Shown piece by piece: positions 43,475 to 52,420 of a stretch of 64,000 bases of DNA (positions are counted from its first letter, which is position 1; every line of letters begins with the position of its first letter). Source of the DNA: Senegalia massiliensis (GTDB lineage Bacteria; Bacillota; Clostridia; Tissierellales; SIT17). The position numbers and the translations under genes were made by a program. Location: positions 127,454 through 191,453 of the forward strand of contig NZ_QXXA01000010.1 in assembly GCF_009911265.1 (NCBI RefSeq). Direction: 5' to 3'. The notes beneath the pieces are model-generated. The model ran no database searches and had not been told where the DNA came from. It saw nothing but the letters and a program-made list of their open reading frames with translations.

Positions 43475-43756
43475 TTAGTTATTTATTTTTTCAACTGCTG
43501 CTAGTAATTCTGTTTTTAGATATTCTTTATCTGTTAGATTGTCTATTTTTACTACTTGTGCATTAGTATTTCTTAATACATCTGCAAAATCTGATGTTGT
43601 AACTATAATGTCTGCTGAATTAGGGTCAATAGATCCTATATCTGTTGCATCTACTTTTGCATCTAATTTTTCATTTTTAATTATTTGTTGTGTATAAACT
43701 TTTAACATCATACTACTTCCTACACCTGCTCCACATACTGTTAATATTTTCAACAT
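43475..43756 (-). CDS. PTS ascorbate/lactose-superfamily EIIB
   Basis: The protein has 93 residues. The phosphocysteine is Cys8 in LTVCGAGVGSSMML, the P-loop-like motif of SgaB/GatB-type IIB proteins. It passes phosphate from IIA to the incoming sugar. It sits between IIA and IIC genes with short gaps and an AGGAG ribosome site on the minus strand. Confidence 0.88.
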   Translation of the reverse strand: MLKILTVCGAGVGSSMMLKVYTQQIIKNEKLDAKVDATDIGSIDPNSADIIVTTSDFADVLRNTNAQVVKIDNLTDKEYLKTELLAAVEKINN

Positions 43757-43769
43757 AATTATCTCTCCT

Positions 43770-44213
43770 TTAATTTTTATTTAAAAGTTCATAAATTTCT
43801 TCTGATGAATCACTAGAAAGAATTTTATTTAACAATTCTTGATTGCCTAATACATCCATTAACTCTGCTAAAGATGATATATGAGATTTATTATCTTTAG
43901 CTGCTAGAGCTATAACAAGAGTTACGGGATCATTTTTTTCATGTCCAAAATTTATTCCTTTTTCTAAAGTTATAAGTGACATACCTGTTTTATTCACACC
44001 ATCTTCAGGTCTTGAATGAGGCATTGCAATTCCTGGAGCTATAACTATATAAGGGCCTAGTTCTTTAACTTTATTTATCATTGAATCTATATACTGTTCT
44101 TCAATAAGTCCTTCTTCTAGCATCAAACTTCCAGCAGCTTTTACTGCATCTTGCCAAGTGTCTACATTTAAATTTGTTGCAATTGTATTTTTGCTAAAAA
44201 GATCTTTTATCAT
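43770..44213 (-). CDS. PTS EIIA, mannitol/fructose/ascorbate family
   Basis: The protein has 147 residues. The phosphohistidine is His66 in APGIAMPHSRPEDG. A matching domain (APGIAMPHSAPEDG) lies at the C-terminus of the regulator encoded just upstream, so gene duplication or domain exchange is likely. The start overlaps the regulator stop by four bases, implying coupled translation. Confidence 0.9.
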   Translation of the reverse strand: MIKDLFSKNTIATNLNVDTWQDAVKAAGSLMLEEGLIEEQYIDSMINKVKELGPYIVIAPGIAMPHSRPEDGVNKTGMSLITLEKGINFGHEKNDPVTLVIALAAKDNKSHISSLAELMDVLGNQELLNKILSSDSSEEIYELLNKN

Positions 44214-46339
44214 TGTTTCACCTCCCTACTGAATAATTTATATATGATATCAGTGCTTTGACTGTTCTCTAAAATATTGGAATTTACTTTATCAGATAAT
44301 ATTTCTAATATTTTAGTTAAAGTTTCTATATGATTATAGTTATCTGTTGCACTGAGCATAATTATTGTATGAATAGGATCATTTACCTTGTGGTTAAACT
44401 TAACTGGTGTTTTTAACTTAGTTATAGATAAACCAGTTTTTAGTGCACCATCTTCAGGTGCTGAATGTGGCATTGCAATACCAGGTGCAATTACCATATA
44501 TGGTCCATATTTTTCTATCCTTTTTATAATACTATCTACGTATTCTTCTTTTATATATTTGAAATGGATTAATGGTATTGATGCTTTTTTTATAGCATTA
44601 ATCCAATCCTTAGCTTCTATATTTACTTGGATTAATTTTTTTGGAAGTAATTCAAATTGTGATTCACTATTTGAATTTTGTGAATCCATAAATCTATTTA
44701 CATTATTTAATAAAGTTGATATATCCCATTGAAGTCCTTGAATATTTTTTATTTCACAATGTTCAGAGATTATATTAATAAGGTCAATAACAATTGAACT
44801 ACTTGTATAACTTAAATATTTATGGCTTCTTTTATAATTCAAATAAGATGAAAGTAAATCTATATCTTTTGAATCAAGTAAAGGGCTGACTAGAGCTACT
44901 GGTTTATCTACATTTTCAATTGGGATTGTAGATATTATTAAATCAAAATCTATATTATCCTTGTACTTGTTGATATTTTCATGTGAAAGAATATTTACTA
45001 TTTTAAAATTTTTGAAATGAGATTTTAATTTTATAGATAATAATCTTGAAGTTCCTATTCCACTTGCACAAACTAATAATACCTTTGTATATTCTTTAGG
45101 ATGTATAGATTGTGATTCTATAGCTGCTCCAAAATGCATTGTTATATAAGCAATTTCATGCTCAGTAACTTTTATATCAAAATTTTGTTCTAAAAATTCT
45201 GAAGCTTTGCTAGATGCTAAAAATATATCATTATATTTATTTTTTATTTCTGTTAGTAATGGATTTTGTAGAGGTTTATTAAACATCAGTCTATTAATAG
45301 TTGGATTTAAATGTATATATAAATCTCTTTTTAGCCTATTAGTATTTTCTATTTCTATATTTAGCTCAGTTTCAACACTTTCTATCATTTGATCTATTAC
45401 TAATGATAATAAACTATTTTTCTCAAAATATTTTTCATTATCTTCTACATCACTTAATTTTGATGCAATAATATGAAGCGTAATATATGCTATTTCTTCT
45501 TTTGGAATTTCAATATTATAATATTGAGATAGCTTTTGAGATAGTTTACTTGCTACAATATATTCACTTTTATTCATCATTTCTTTCAGTTTTGGATTAT
45601 TAATTGAAATAGCTTGGTTAGATGAGATTCTTTCAACTGTTAATCCAATATGAAATAAAAGACTATTAAACCCTTCATAGCTAAATTTTATCTCCAATAA
45701 ATCTTCAACTTCAAATAGCATATTTTTTATATATTCAAAATCCATTCTTGGAAACCAATCTTTAAGGTAATCAATATAATTTTTAGAATTATTTGATGTG
45801 TCTTTACGACGATTATATGGGATCGCAAGTGATTTCAATAATGTTGCTATAGCTTTTCTTTTATCTTCTTCTTTACCATCTATAACCATACCAAACCCAG
45901 TTTTTCTTATTATCTTGATATTAAATTTATTTAACCAATCTTCAACATAGTTTAAATCATTGTATATGGTAGTTATGCTTACAAACATTTTTTCAGCTAA
46001 TATAGAAAATGTTAAAGGATTACTAGACTTCAATAATTCAAGTAATATAACATCCTTTCTTTCTTCAGGAGATAGTACATATTGATAATAATTAGAATGA
46101 GTAAAATGTTTTCTTAATTGATTTAATTCTCCACCAGCTATATTTAACTTGATACCTTTTCTAGGGATTCTTATTAACATGGGAAAATCATTAGAATCTA
46201 ACCATATGTCAATGGAATCTAAGTCATATCTAATAGTTCTATTACTTGTTTTCAATTTTTGAGCTAGTTGTTCTATTGTTGTAAATTTTTTATTATTAAT
46301 TAAAATATTAATAATCTCTTTTTTTCTTTCATCTAACAT
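44210..46339 (-). CDS. PRD-containing PTS regulator (BglG/MtlR type)
   Basis: The protein has 709 residues. Two N-terminal helix-turn-helix regions (IEQLAQKLKTSNRTIRYDLDSI, and FSILAEKMFVSITTIYNDLNYV near 95) precede PRD1 (about 190-300) and PRD2 (about 310-405), a GatB-like EIIB domain (VLLVCASGIGTSRLLSIKL near 420) and an EIIA domain with APGIAMPHSAPEDG near 625. This is an MtlR/LicR-type DNA-binding activator, not an RNA antiterminator. Phosphorylation of its PRD, IIB and IIA sites would couple operon expression to PTS flux. It is first in the minus-strand operon and divergent from the aldolase. Confidence 0.9.
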   Translation of the reverse strand: MLDERKKEIINILINNKKFTTIEQLAQKLKTSNRTIRYDLDSIDIWLDSNDFPMLIRIPRKGIKLNIAGGELNQLRKHFTHSNYYQYVLSPEERKDVILLELLKSSNPLTFSILAEKMFVSITTIYNDLNYVEDWLNKFNIKIIRKTGFGMVIDGKEEDKRKAIATLLKSLAIPYNRRKDTSNNSKNYIDYLKDWFPRMDFEYIKNMLFEVEDLLEIKFSYEGFNSLLFHIGLTVERISSNQAISINNPKLKEMMNKSEYIVASKLSQKLSQYYNIEIPKEEIAYITLHIIASKLSDVEDNEKYFEKNSLLSLVIDQMIESVETELNIEIENTNRLKRDLYIHLNPTINRLMFNKPLQNPLLTEIKNKYNDIFLASSKASEFLEQNFDIKVTEHEIAYITMHFGAAIESQSIHPKEYTKVLLVCASGIGTSRLLSIKLKSHFKNFKIVNILSHENINKYKDNIDFDLIISTIPIENVDKPVALVSPLLDSKDIDLLSSYLNYKRSHKYLSYTSSSIVIDLINIISEHCEIKNIQGLQWDISTLLNNVNRFMDSQNSNSESQFELLPKKLIQVNIEAKDWINAIKKASIPLIHFKYIKEEYVDSIIKRIEKYGPYMVIAPGIAMPHSAPEDGALKTGLSITKLKTPVKFNHKVNDPIHTIIMLSATDNYNHIETLTKILEILSDKVNSNILENSQSTDIIYKLFSREVKQ

Positions 46340-46530
46340 TTTTTGCTCCTTTCTGACTTAAATATTATTCTTAGTATATCTCCATATATTAAATATACCA
46401 GAAAAAATATAAAAGGGATATTTGATAAATTTTCAAATTATATGTGGCAAAATTAAAAATACTGTTGTTTGCTATTTATTTTTAAGGGTAAAATATTTAG
46501 CAAAATATAATGTTAAAAGGAGATGCTAAT

Positions 46531-47508
46531 ATGTCTAATTTAACGAAAAATAAAAAGAATTATCTAAAGAAATTAACTACAAATAGTGGTATTATAAATG
46601 CACTTGCTATAGATCAGAGAGGTTCACTAAAAAAGATGCTAGGAAAAACTGGTGGAAATGTGGAACAAACTATTAAAAAGTTCAAAAAGAGTGTATCTAA
46701 AGAACTTACTCCTTATGCATCAGCTATTTTACTAGATCCAGAATATGGATGGGATGCAGTAGATACAAAAGATAATAAAACAGGTCTTTTAATGGCATAT
46801 GAAGAAACAGGATATGATGCATCAGAAGAAGGAAGGTTGCCTGATCTTTTACCCAATTATTCTGTTAAAAGATTAAAAGAAAATGGAGTAGATGCAATAA
46901 AAATTCTTTTATATTATGATAAAGATGAAGGAGAACATATAAATGATATAAAAAAAGCATTTGTAGAGAGAGTTGGTTCTGAATGTATAGGTGAAGATAT
47001 TCCATTTTTCTTAGAAATAGTAACATATGATAAATATATAAAAGATGTAAAGGGAACAGAATATGCAAAAATTAAACCTGAAAAGGTAATAGAATCAATG
47101 AGAGAATTTTCAAATGAAAGATATAATGTTGATGTATTGAAAGTAGAAGTACCAGTAAATATGAATTTTGTTGAAGGGTATTCTGATTCAGAATATGTTC
47201 ATACTAAACAAGAAGCAAAAGAGTATTTTAAAGCTCAAAGTGAAGCAACAAATCTACCTTTTATCTTTTTAAGTGCTGGAGTTACTATTGATCTTTTCAA
47301 AAAGACTTTAATACTTGCAGGAGAATCAGGCTCTAAATTTAATGGAGTATTATGTGGTAGGGCTACATGGAAAGATAGTGTAGAAATATTTACAGATCAA
47401 GGTGAAGAGCAGGCAAAAATTTGGCTTCAGACAACAGGCAAAATCAATGTAGTAGATTTAGATACAATACTTAAAAATCATGCTACACCAATAGCTGATT
47501 TAATGTAA
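46531..47508 (+). CDS. lacD: Tagatose-1,6-bisphosphate aldolase, class I
   Basis: The protein has 325 residues from ATG 46531, chosen because AAGGAG at 46517-46522 is well placed; the ATG at 46510 lies upstream of that site. ALAIDQRGSLKKML near the start, ILLDPEYGWDA and VDVLKVEVPVN (carrying the probable Schiff-base lysine) match LacD. It splits tagatose-1,6-bisphosphate to dihydroxyacetone phosphate and glyceraldehyde-3-phosphate; class I LacD enzymes also accept fructose-1,6-bisphosphate and other epimers. It is divergent from the ascorbate-type PTS operon across a 191-base region, suggesting shared control. Confidence 0.9.
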   Translation: MSNLTKNKKNYLKKLTTNSGIINALAIDQRGSLKKMLGKTGGNVEQTIKKFKKSVSKELTPYASAILLDPEYGWDAVDTKDNKTGLLMAYEETGYDASEEGRLPDLLPNYSVKRLKENGVDAIKILLYYDKDEGEHINDIKKAFVERVGSECIGEDIPFFLEIVTYDKYIKDVKGTEYAKIKPEKVIESMREFSNERYNVDVLKVEVPVNMNFVEGYSDSEYVHTKQEAKEYFKAQSEATNLPFIFLSAGVTIDLFKKTLILAGESGSKFNGVLCGRATWKDSVEIFTDQGEEQAKIWLQTTGKINVVDLDTILKNHATPIADLM

Positions 47509-47526
47509 TAAAATATTGGTACTTTC

Positions 47527-47557
47527 AAAAAACTTATGGGAAACCATAGGTTTTTTT
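47527..47557 (+). terminator. Terminator after lacD
   Basis: AAAAAACTTATGG pairs with CCATAGGTTTTTT (one wobble) around a GAAA loop, followed by Ts. Confidence 0.88.
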
Positions 47558-47559
47558 AG

Positions 47560-47588
47560 TTGAAACTAGAGCACTAGTATGGTAATAT
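47560..47588 (+). promoter_or_regulatory. Promoter and putative operator of the GntR regulator
   Basis: TTGAAA (47560-47565), 17-bp spacer and TAATAT (47583-47588). ACTAGTATGGTAATAT (47573-47588) overlaps the spacer and -10, in the same register as at the uxuA promoter. Confidence 0.6.
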
Positions 47589-47636
47589 TAATTGTATATA
47601 TTTTCTAATATATAATTAATTTAGGGAAGTGGATAT

Positions 47637-48320
47637 ATGGAATTGGAATTAATAGAAAATAAAAATGGATTATCTGTAGGCGAATATGTATATGAAATGC
47701 TTAAAAAAAATATTATAAATCTTAATATCAAACCAGGTGAAAGAATTAGTGAGAAGGAAATTTCAACTATATTTGAAGTGAGTAGAACTCCTGTAAGGGA
47801 AGCTTTTATTAAATTATCAAGAGAAGGTGTTTTATATATATTACCTCAAAGAGGTACATATATATCATTGATAGATTTAGAACAAGTAGAAGAAGCAAGA
47901 TTTATAAGAGAAAGTTTAGAAACTGCAGTACTTAAAATTGCAACTAAAAGCTTTCCAGATGATGCAATGAGAGAATTGGAAGAAAATCTTCAGATTGAAA
48001 AAGAACTTATAAAAAACAAAGATTATGGTAAGTTTTTAGAATTTGATGAGGAATTTCATAAAATAATATTTAAGGCTTGTAACAAAGAGAGAACATGGGA
48101 TATTATTGAACAAGTAAATACTCAATATAAGAGAGTAAGACTTTTGAGTTTTATAGCTGATGAAAATTGGTATAAAGTTATTGAACAACATGAAAAATTA
48201 TTAAAAGCAATAAGAGAAAAAGATAATGAAAATGCTCAAAAGACAATTAATGTTCATTTGAAAAAATTATTAAAAGAGCAAGAACAATTAAAAGAGCTAT
48301 TTCCACAATATTTTAAGTAG
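47637..48320 (+). CDS. GntR-family (FadR/FCD) regulator of hexuronate genes
   Basis: The protein has 227 residues. The winged helix (GERISEKEISTIFEVSRTPVREAFIKLSREGVLYILPQRGTYIS) covers about 30-80. An all-helical FCD domain follows, with the metal/ligand residues suggested by EFDEEFHKIIF and the C-terminal HEKLLKAI and NVHLKKLL. UxuR/ExuR-type members respond to hexuronates or their catabolites. It precedes uxuA and both promoters carry the same 16-base element, so it probably controls itself and the uxu operon. Confidence 0.88.
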   Translation: MELELIENKNGLSVGEYVYEMLKKNIINLNIKPGERISEKEISTIFEVSRTPVREAFIKLSREGVLYILPQRGTYISLIDLEQVEEARFIRESLETAVLKIATKSFPDDAMRELEENLQIEKELIKNKDYGKFLEFDEEFHKIIFKACNKERTWDIIEQVNTQYKRVRLLSFIADENWYKVIEQHEKLLKAIREKDNENAQKTINVHLKKLLKEQEQLKELFPQYFK

Positions 48321-48342
48321 TTAAGATTAAATATCTTAACTA
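48318..48342 (+). terminator. Terminator overlapping the GntR stop codon
   Basis: A 10-bp stem (TAGTTAAGAT with ATCTTAACTA) and 5-base loop are followed by a run of Ts. The first three bases are the TAG stop codon. Confidence 0.83.
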
Positions 48343-48358
48343 TTTTTTATTTTAATCA

Positions 48359-48390
48359 TTGACACTGATATACTTGTATGGTAGTATACT
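48359..48390 (+). promoter_or_regulatory. Promoter and putative GntR operator of the uxu operon
   Basis: TTGACA (48359-48364), 17-bp spacer and TAGTAT (48382-48387). ACTTGTATGGTAGTAT (48372-48387) matches the element at the GntR gene in 14 of 16 positions. Confidence 0.65.
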
Positions 48391-48469
48391 TTTAGAAGGG
48401 TTACTTAAATAATTGCAAATAAATTTTTTTGGAACGTTTAAAAACGATTTCCTGAAAGGAGAAATGTGG

Positions 48470-49510
48470 TTGAAATTATCATTTAGATGGTATGGGTTAG
48501 ATGACCCAGTGACATTAGAGAAAATCAGACAGATACCTGGAATGAAAGGTATTATAACAGCTATTTACGATGTTCCTATAGGGGAAATATGGCCTATGGA
48601 TAAGATAATAGCTTTGAAAAAAGAAGTAGAAAAGCATAATTTAGAGTTAATTGCAATTGAATCTGTTCCAGTACATGAAGATATAAAGTTGGGACTTTCA
48701 ACTCGCGATAAGTACATTAAAAATTATAAAGAGACTATTAAAAACTTAGGGAAAGCTGGAATAGGAATTGTAACTTATAATTTCATGCCAGTATTTGATT
48801 GGACAAGGTCTTCAATTGATAACAAAATGGAAGATGGTTCTATAAACTTGATTTATGAACATAAAAAGGTTTTAGAAATGGATCCAGTAAAAGGAGAGTT
48901 AGATTTACCTGGTTGGGCAACTAATTATGAACAAAAGCAATTAAAAGAACTTTTACAAAAATATGAGGATTTATCAGAAGAAGGACTTTGGAGAAATTTA
49001 GAGTATTTTTTGAAATCTGTAGTGCCTGTAGCGGAAAAATCAGATGTAAAACTTGCAATTCATCCTGACGATCCACCTTGGTCTATATTTGGTCTTCCTA
49101 GAATTGTAACTAACAAACAAAATTTAAAAAGACTAGTTAACATTATCGATAGTCCAAGTAATGGACTTGCAATTTGTACAGGTTCCCTTGGTTCAGATCC
49201 AAATAATAATATGTCAGAAATCATAGAATATTTTTCTAAAAAAGATAGACTTAATTTTCTTCATTTTAGAAATGTAAAACATGATAAAAATAAAAATTTC
49301 TACGAAGTAGCACATTTATCATCAGAAGGTTCTTTAGATATGTATAGCATATTGAAATCAGCTGTAGATGGTGGATTTGATGGACCTATAAGACCAGATC
49401 ATGGTAGAATGATTTGGGGAGAAGAGGGAAGAGCTGGATATGGATTATTTGATAGAGCTTTAGGGGCTACATATATAAATGGACTTCTTGAAGCTATATT
49501 TAAAAATTAA
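48470..49510 (+). CDS. uxuA: D-mannonate dehydratase
   Basis: The protein has 346 residues from TTG 48470, which follows AAAGGAG (48455-48461) with eight-base spacing and gives the family N-terminus MKLSFRWYG. Upstream in-frame TTG 48413 has no ribosome site. IRQIPGMKGIITAIYDVP, LAIHPDDPPWSIFGLPRIV, CTGSLG and IRPDHGRMIWGE are UxuA metal and substrate motifs. It dehydrates D-mannonate to 2-keto-3-deoxygluconate, the KdgK substrate. It leads a seven-gene operon with a TRAP transporter and UxuB. Confidence 0.93.
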   Translation: MKLSFRWYGLDDPVTLEKIRQIPGMKGIITAIYDVPIGEIWPMDKIIALKKEVEKHNLELIAIESVPVHEDIKLGLSTRDKYIKNYKETIKNLGKAGIGIVTYNFMPVFDWTRSSIDNKMEDGSINLIYEHKKVLEMDPVKGELDLPGWATNYEQKQLKELLQKYEDLSEEGLWRNLEYFLKSVVPVAEKSDVKLAIHPDDPPWSIFGLPRIVTNKQNLKRLVNIIDSPSNGLAICTGSLGSDPNNNMSEIIEYFSKKDRLNFLHFRNVKHDKNKNFYEVAHLSSEGSLDMYSILKSAVDGGFDGPIRPDHGRMIWGEEGRAGYGLFDRALGATYINGLLEAIFKN

Positions 49511-49534
49511 TATATATAATGAGGAGGAAAAATA

Positions 49535-50542
49535 GTGAAAAAGGGATTTCAAATTTTATCAATAGGTTTAATATTAGTATTACTAAGTACTGCATTAATA
49601 GGATGCTCTGACGATTCATCAAGTGAAAAAGGTGAGAAAATTGAATGGAAATTAGGACATTTAGGTAATGAAGAACATATATGGAATAAAACTGCACTTA
49701 AGTTTGCAGAAGTATTAGAAGAAAAAACAGATGGTCAAATAAAAGTAAAAGTTTTTCCAAATGAACAATTAGGGAATGAAGTTGACAATATAAATATGAT
49801 TCAATCAGGAACAGCAGATATGGTAGTTGCCGGAGAATCAATGCAAAATTGGGCATCAAAATCTGCTCTAATGGCTGTACCTTACGCTTTTAATGATACT
49901 GAAAGTATGAGAAATATAATAGATGGAGATTTAGGAAAAGAAATAAATGAGCAAATAGAGGAAAAAGTAGGGCTTAAGCCAGTGTATTACCATGTAAGAG
50001 CACCTAGAAATCTAACTTCTAACAAAGAAATAAAGTCTCCAGAAGATTTAGATGGATTTAAAATGAGAGTTCCTAATGTACCATTATTTGTAGATGCATG
50101 GGAAGCTGCAGGAGCAAATCCACAAGTTATGGCTTTTAGTGAAGTATTTACTGCATTACAACAAAATGTTATAGATGGTCAAGAAAATCCATATGACTTA
50201 ATACACTCTGCAAATTTCAATGAAGTACAAGAGTATGTAAATGAAACAGAACACGTAAATGGTTGGGTATATGTATTAGTAGGTAAAAAGCAATTTGAAT
50301 CATTAACACCTGAATTACAAGACGCTGTAATGGAAGCAGGACAAGAAGCACAAGAATTTGCTGATAATTTATTTGAAGAAGAAATTTCAAAGTATAAAAA
50401 AGAGCTTCAAGAAAAAGGAATGAAAATAAACTCTAATGTAGATAAGGAAGCATTTAAAGAAGCTATGAAACCAGCAATAGAAAAATCTTTAAATGAAGAA
50501 CAATTAGATTTATATAATAGAATACTTGAGGAGCAAAAATAG
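49535..50542 (+). CDS. dctP: TRAP transporter solute-binding lipoprotein (DctP family)
   Basis: The protein has 335 residues, starting at GTG after GAGGAGG. A signal peptide with lipobox LIGC puts the lipidated Cys at residue 24. The DctP fold includes GTADMVVAGE, the arginine-containing RVPNVPLFVDAWEAAGANP (the substrate carboxylate contact) and FSEVFTALQQNVIDGQENP. It captures an organic acid outside the membrane; glucuronate or another hexuronate is inferred from uxuA and uxuB in the operon. Confidence 0.92.
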   Translation: MKKGFQILSIGLILVLLSTALIGCSDDSSSEKGEKIEWKLGHLGNEEHIWNKTALKFAEVLEEKTDGQIKVKVFPNEQLGNEVDNINMIQSGTADMVVAGESMQNWASKSALMAVPYAFNDTESMRNIIDGDLGKEINEQIEEKVGLKPVYYHVRAPRNLTSNKEIKSPEDLDGFKMRVPNVPLFVDAWEAAGANPQVMAFSEVFTALQQNVIDGQENPYDLIHSANFNEVQEYVNETEHVNGWVYVLVGKKQFESLTPELQDAVMEAGQEAQEFADNLFEEEISKYKKELQEKGMKINSNVDKEAFKEAMKPAIEKSLNEEQLDLYNRILEEQK

Positions 50543-50557
50543 TATTTAAATATAATT

Positions 50558-50595
50558 AAATAGGATATCCGAAATGGCAAGTGGGTATCCTATTT
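50558..50595 (+). terminator. Internal hairpin between dctP and dctQ
   Basis: A 13-bp stem with one G-T wobble (50558-50570 with 50583-50595) and a 12-base loop, followed by ATATTTTTGT. It probably attenuates the transcript so that binding protein is made in excess over the membrane subunits, or protects the dctP end of a processed mRNA. Confidence 0.65.
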
Positions 50596-50642
50596 ATATT
50601 TTTGTATGGTTGTCGAAATTTGTTATATTAAGAGGTGAAAAG

Positions 50643-51128
50643 ATGAAAATCAAAGATTTTATTGCAAAAACTTTAAGGGTAGGAACATTTTTATCCTTTA
50701 CAGCTTTATTAGTTACTGTAGTACTTCAGATAGTGAGTAGATTTTTATTATCAAATGTAACATTTGTATGGACTGAAGAATTATCTCGATTTTTATTTAT
50801 ATATTCAGTTGCTTTTGGAGCACCACTTGCTATGAAGAATCAAGAATATATAAATGTTGACATACTTCTTGAAAAATTGCCGAAAAAATCAAGATATATT
50901 TTAGAAGCTATAATAGAAATTGCAGCAGTAGGGCTTTTTATTATAGTGTTTGTTAATTCTATAGAATTTTTACAAATTGGTTCTAATCAAACATCTGCAA
51001 CACTTGGAATACCTATGTCAGTAGCATATTTTAGTATTACTATGACATCAGCATTAATTGTACTTTATGGAGTAATAAATGTAATAAATAAAATTAGATT
51101 TTTAATAAGGAGGGATGATATAGTATGA
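50643..51128 (+). CDS. dctQ: TRAP transporter small membrane subunit (DctQ)
   Basis: The protein has 161 residues from ATG 50643, preceded by GAGGTG. An upstream in-frame ATG at 50574 lies in the internal hairpin and adds 23 residues unlike the family. Four membrane helices are visible, with WTEELSRFLFIYSVAFGAPLAMKNQEYINVD the DctQ signature region. It joins DctM in the membrane. The stop overlaps dctM by four bases. Confidence 0.9.
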   Translation: MKIKDFIAKTLRVGTFLSFTALLVTVVLQIVSRFLLSNVTFVWTEELSRFLFIYSVAFGAPLAMKNQEYINVDILLEKLPKKSRYILEAIIEIAAVGLFIIVFVNSIEFLQIGSNQTSATLGIPMSVAYFSITMTSALIVLYGVINVINKIRFLIRRDDIV

Positions 51129-52399
51129 TGGCTTTAATATTGTTTGTATCTTTTATAGTTTTAATATTTATAGGAGTACCTGTAGCATTTTCATTAGGTC
51201 TTTCTTCATTACTATACTTATTTATAGAAGATATACCATTAACTATTATCTCACAAAAATTATATGTAGGAATAGATTCCTTTGTACTTCTTAGTATACC
51301 AGGATTTATACTTGCAGGAAATTTAATGAATTCTGGTGGGATTACTAAGCGAATTATAAAATTTGCAAATGCGCTTTTAGGGTTTATAAGAGGTGGACTT
51401 TCTCTTGCTAATATAGCTGCATCAATGATCTTTGCAGGCATATCAGGTACTGGACTTGCTGATACTGCAAGCCTTGGAGCTATACTGATACCAGCTATGG
51501 AAGAAGAAGGTTATGAACCAGAATTTGCTACTGCTGTAACTGCATCTTCATCTACTGTAGGGCCTGTAATACCACCAAGTTTACCTATGATAGTTGCAGG
51601 AACTCTTACAGGAGTATCGGTTGGAAAATTATTTTTAGCTGGAGCATTACCTGGGTTATTATTAGGCCTTGGACTTATGTTTGTATCGTATATAATTTCT
51701 GTAAAAAGACATCATCCAAAAGGCAAAAGAAATTCTTTTAAATATGTATGGAAAAGCTTTACTGGAGCATTTTGGGCTATAACTGTAACATTATTAATAT
51801 TATTTGGTATATTAAGTGGAGTTTTTACTCCTACAGAAGCTTCAATTGCTGCCGTAATATATTCTATATTTATAGGTAAGTTTATATATAAAGAGCTTAA
51901 ATTTAAAGATTTACCAAGAGTAATAACAGATTCAGTTCAAATGACTGCATCTATAATGATATTAGTTGGATTTGCTAATCTTTTTGCATGGATATTAGCA
52001 AGTGAGCAAATACCACAACTTATAGCTGATCTAATACTTTCAATTTCAAGCAACAAAATTATAATAATACTTTTAATAAACTTATTATGGCTTTTTGTTG
52101 GAACATTTATGGAAACTATAGCAGCTCTTGTTATATTATTTCCAGTATTACTTCCTGTTGCAACAAGTGTAGGTTTAGATCCTATTCAATTTGGTGTAAT
52201 GAGTGTATTGAACTTAAGTATTGGACTTACTACACCTCCAGTTGGAGTTTGTTTGTTTGTGGCTTCAAGTATCGGTAAGGTTTCAATTGCAAAAGCATCA
52301 AAAGCAGTATTACCATTTTTAGCTGTTAGTATAATAGTTTTATTATTAGTAAGTTTTATTCCAGAAATCAGTTTATATTTACCAAGCTTATTAGATTAA
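51125..52399 (+). CDS. dctM: TRAP transporter large permease subunit (DctM)
   Basis: The protein has 424 residues, the usual DctM length, with 11-12 membrane helices. FAGISGTGLADTASLGAILIPAMEEEGY and ASSSTVGPVIPPSLPMIVAG are conserved transport motifs; GLTTPPVGVCLFVASSI lies near the C-terminus. It drives sodium- or proton-coupled uptake with DctQ and DctP. Confidence 0.94.
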   Translation: MMALILFVSFIVLIFIGVPVAFSLGLSSLLYLFIEDIPLTIISQKLYVGIDSFVLLSIPGFILAGNLMNSGGITKRIIKFANALLGFIRGGLSLANIAASMIFAGISGTGLADTASLGAILIPAMEEEGYEPEFATAVTASSSTVGPVIPPSLPMIVAGTLTGVSVGKLFLAGALPGLLLGLGLMFVSYIISVKRHHPKGKRNSFKYVWKSFTGAFWAITVTLLILFGILSGVFTPTEASIAAVIYSIFIGKFIYKELKFKDLPRVITDSVQMTASIMILVGFANLFAWILASEQIPQLIADLILSISSNKIIIILLINLLWLFVGTFMETIAALVILFPVLLPVATSVGLDPIQFGVMSVLNLSIGLTTPPVGVCLFVASSIGKVSIAKASKAVLPFLAVSIIVLLLVSFIPEISLYLPSLLD

Positions 52400-52420
52400 T
52401 AAATATAAGGAGAGGATAGA

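Noticed and set aside
48429..48442. cre-like TTGGAACGTTTAAA before uxuA
   Set aside because: Only about 10 of 14 positions match the consensus; too weak in AT-rich DNA.
48413..48469. Extended N-terminus of UxuA from TTG 48413
   Set aside because: No ribosome site, and the family begins at KLSFRWYG, reached from TTG 48470 after AAAGGAG.
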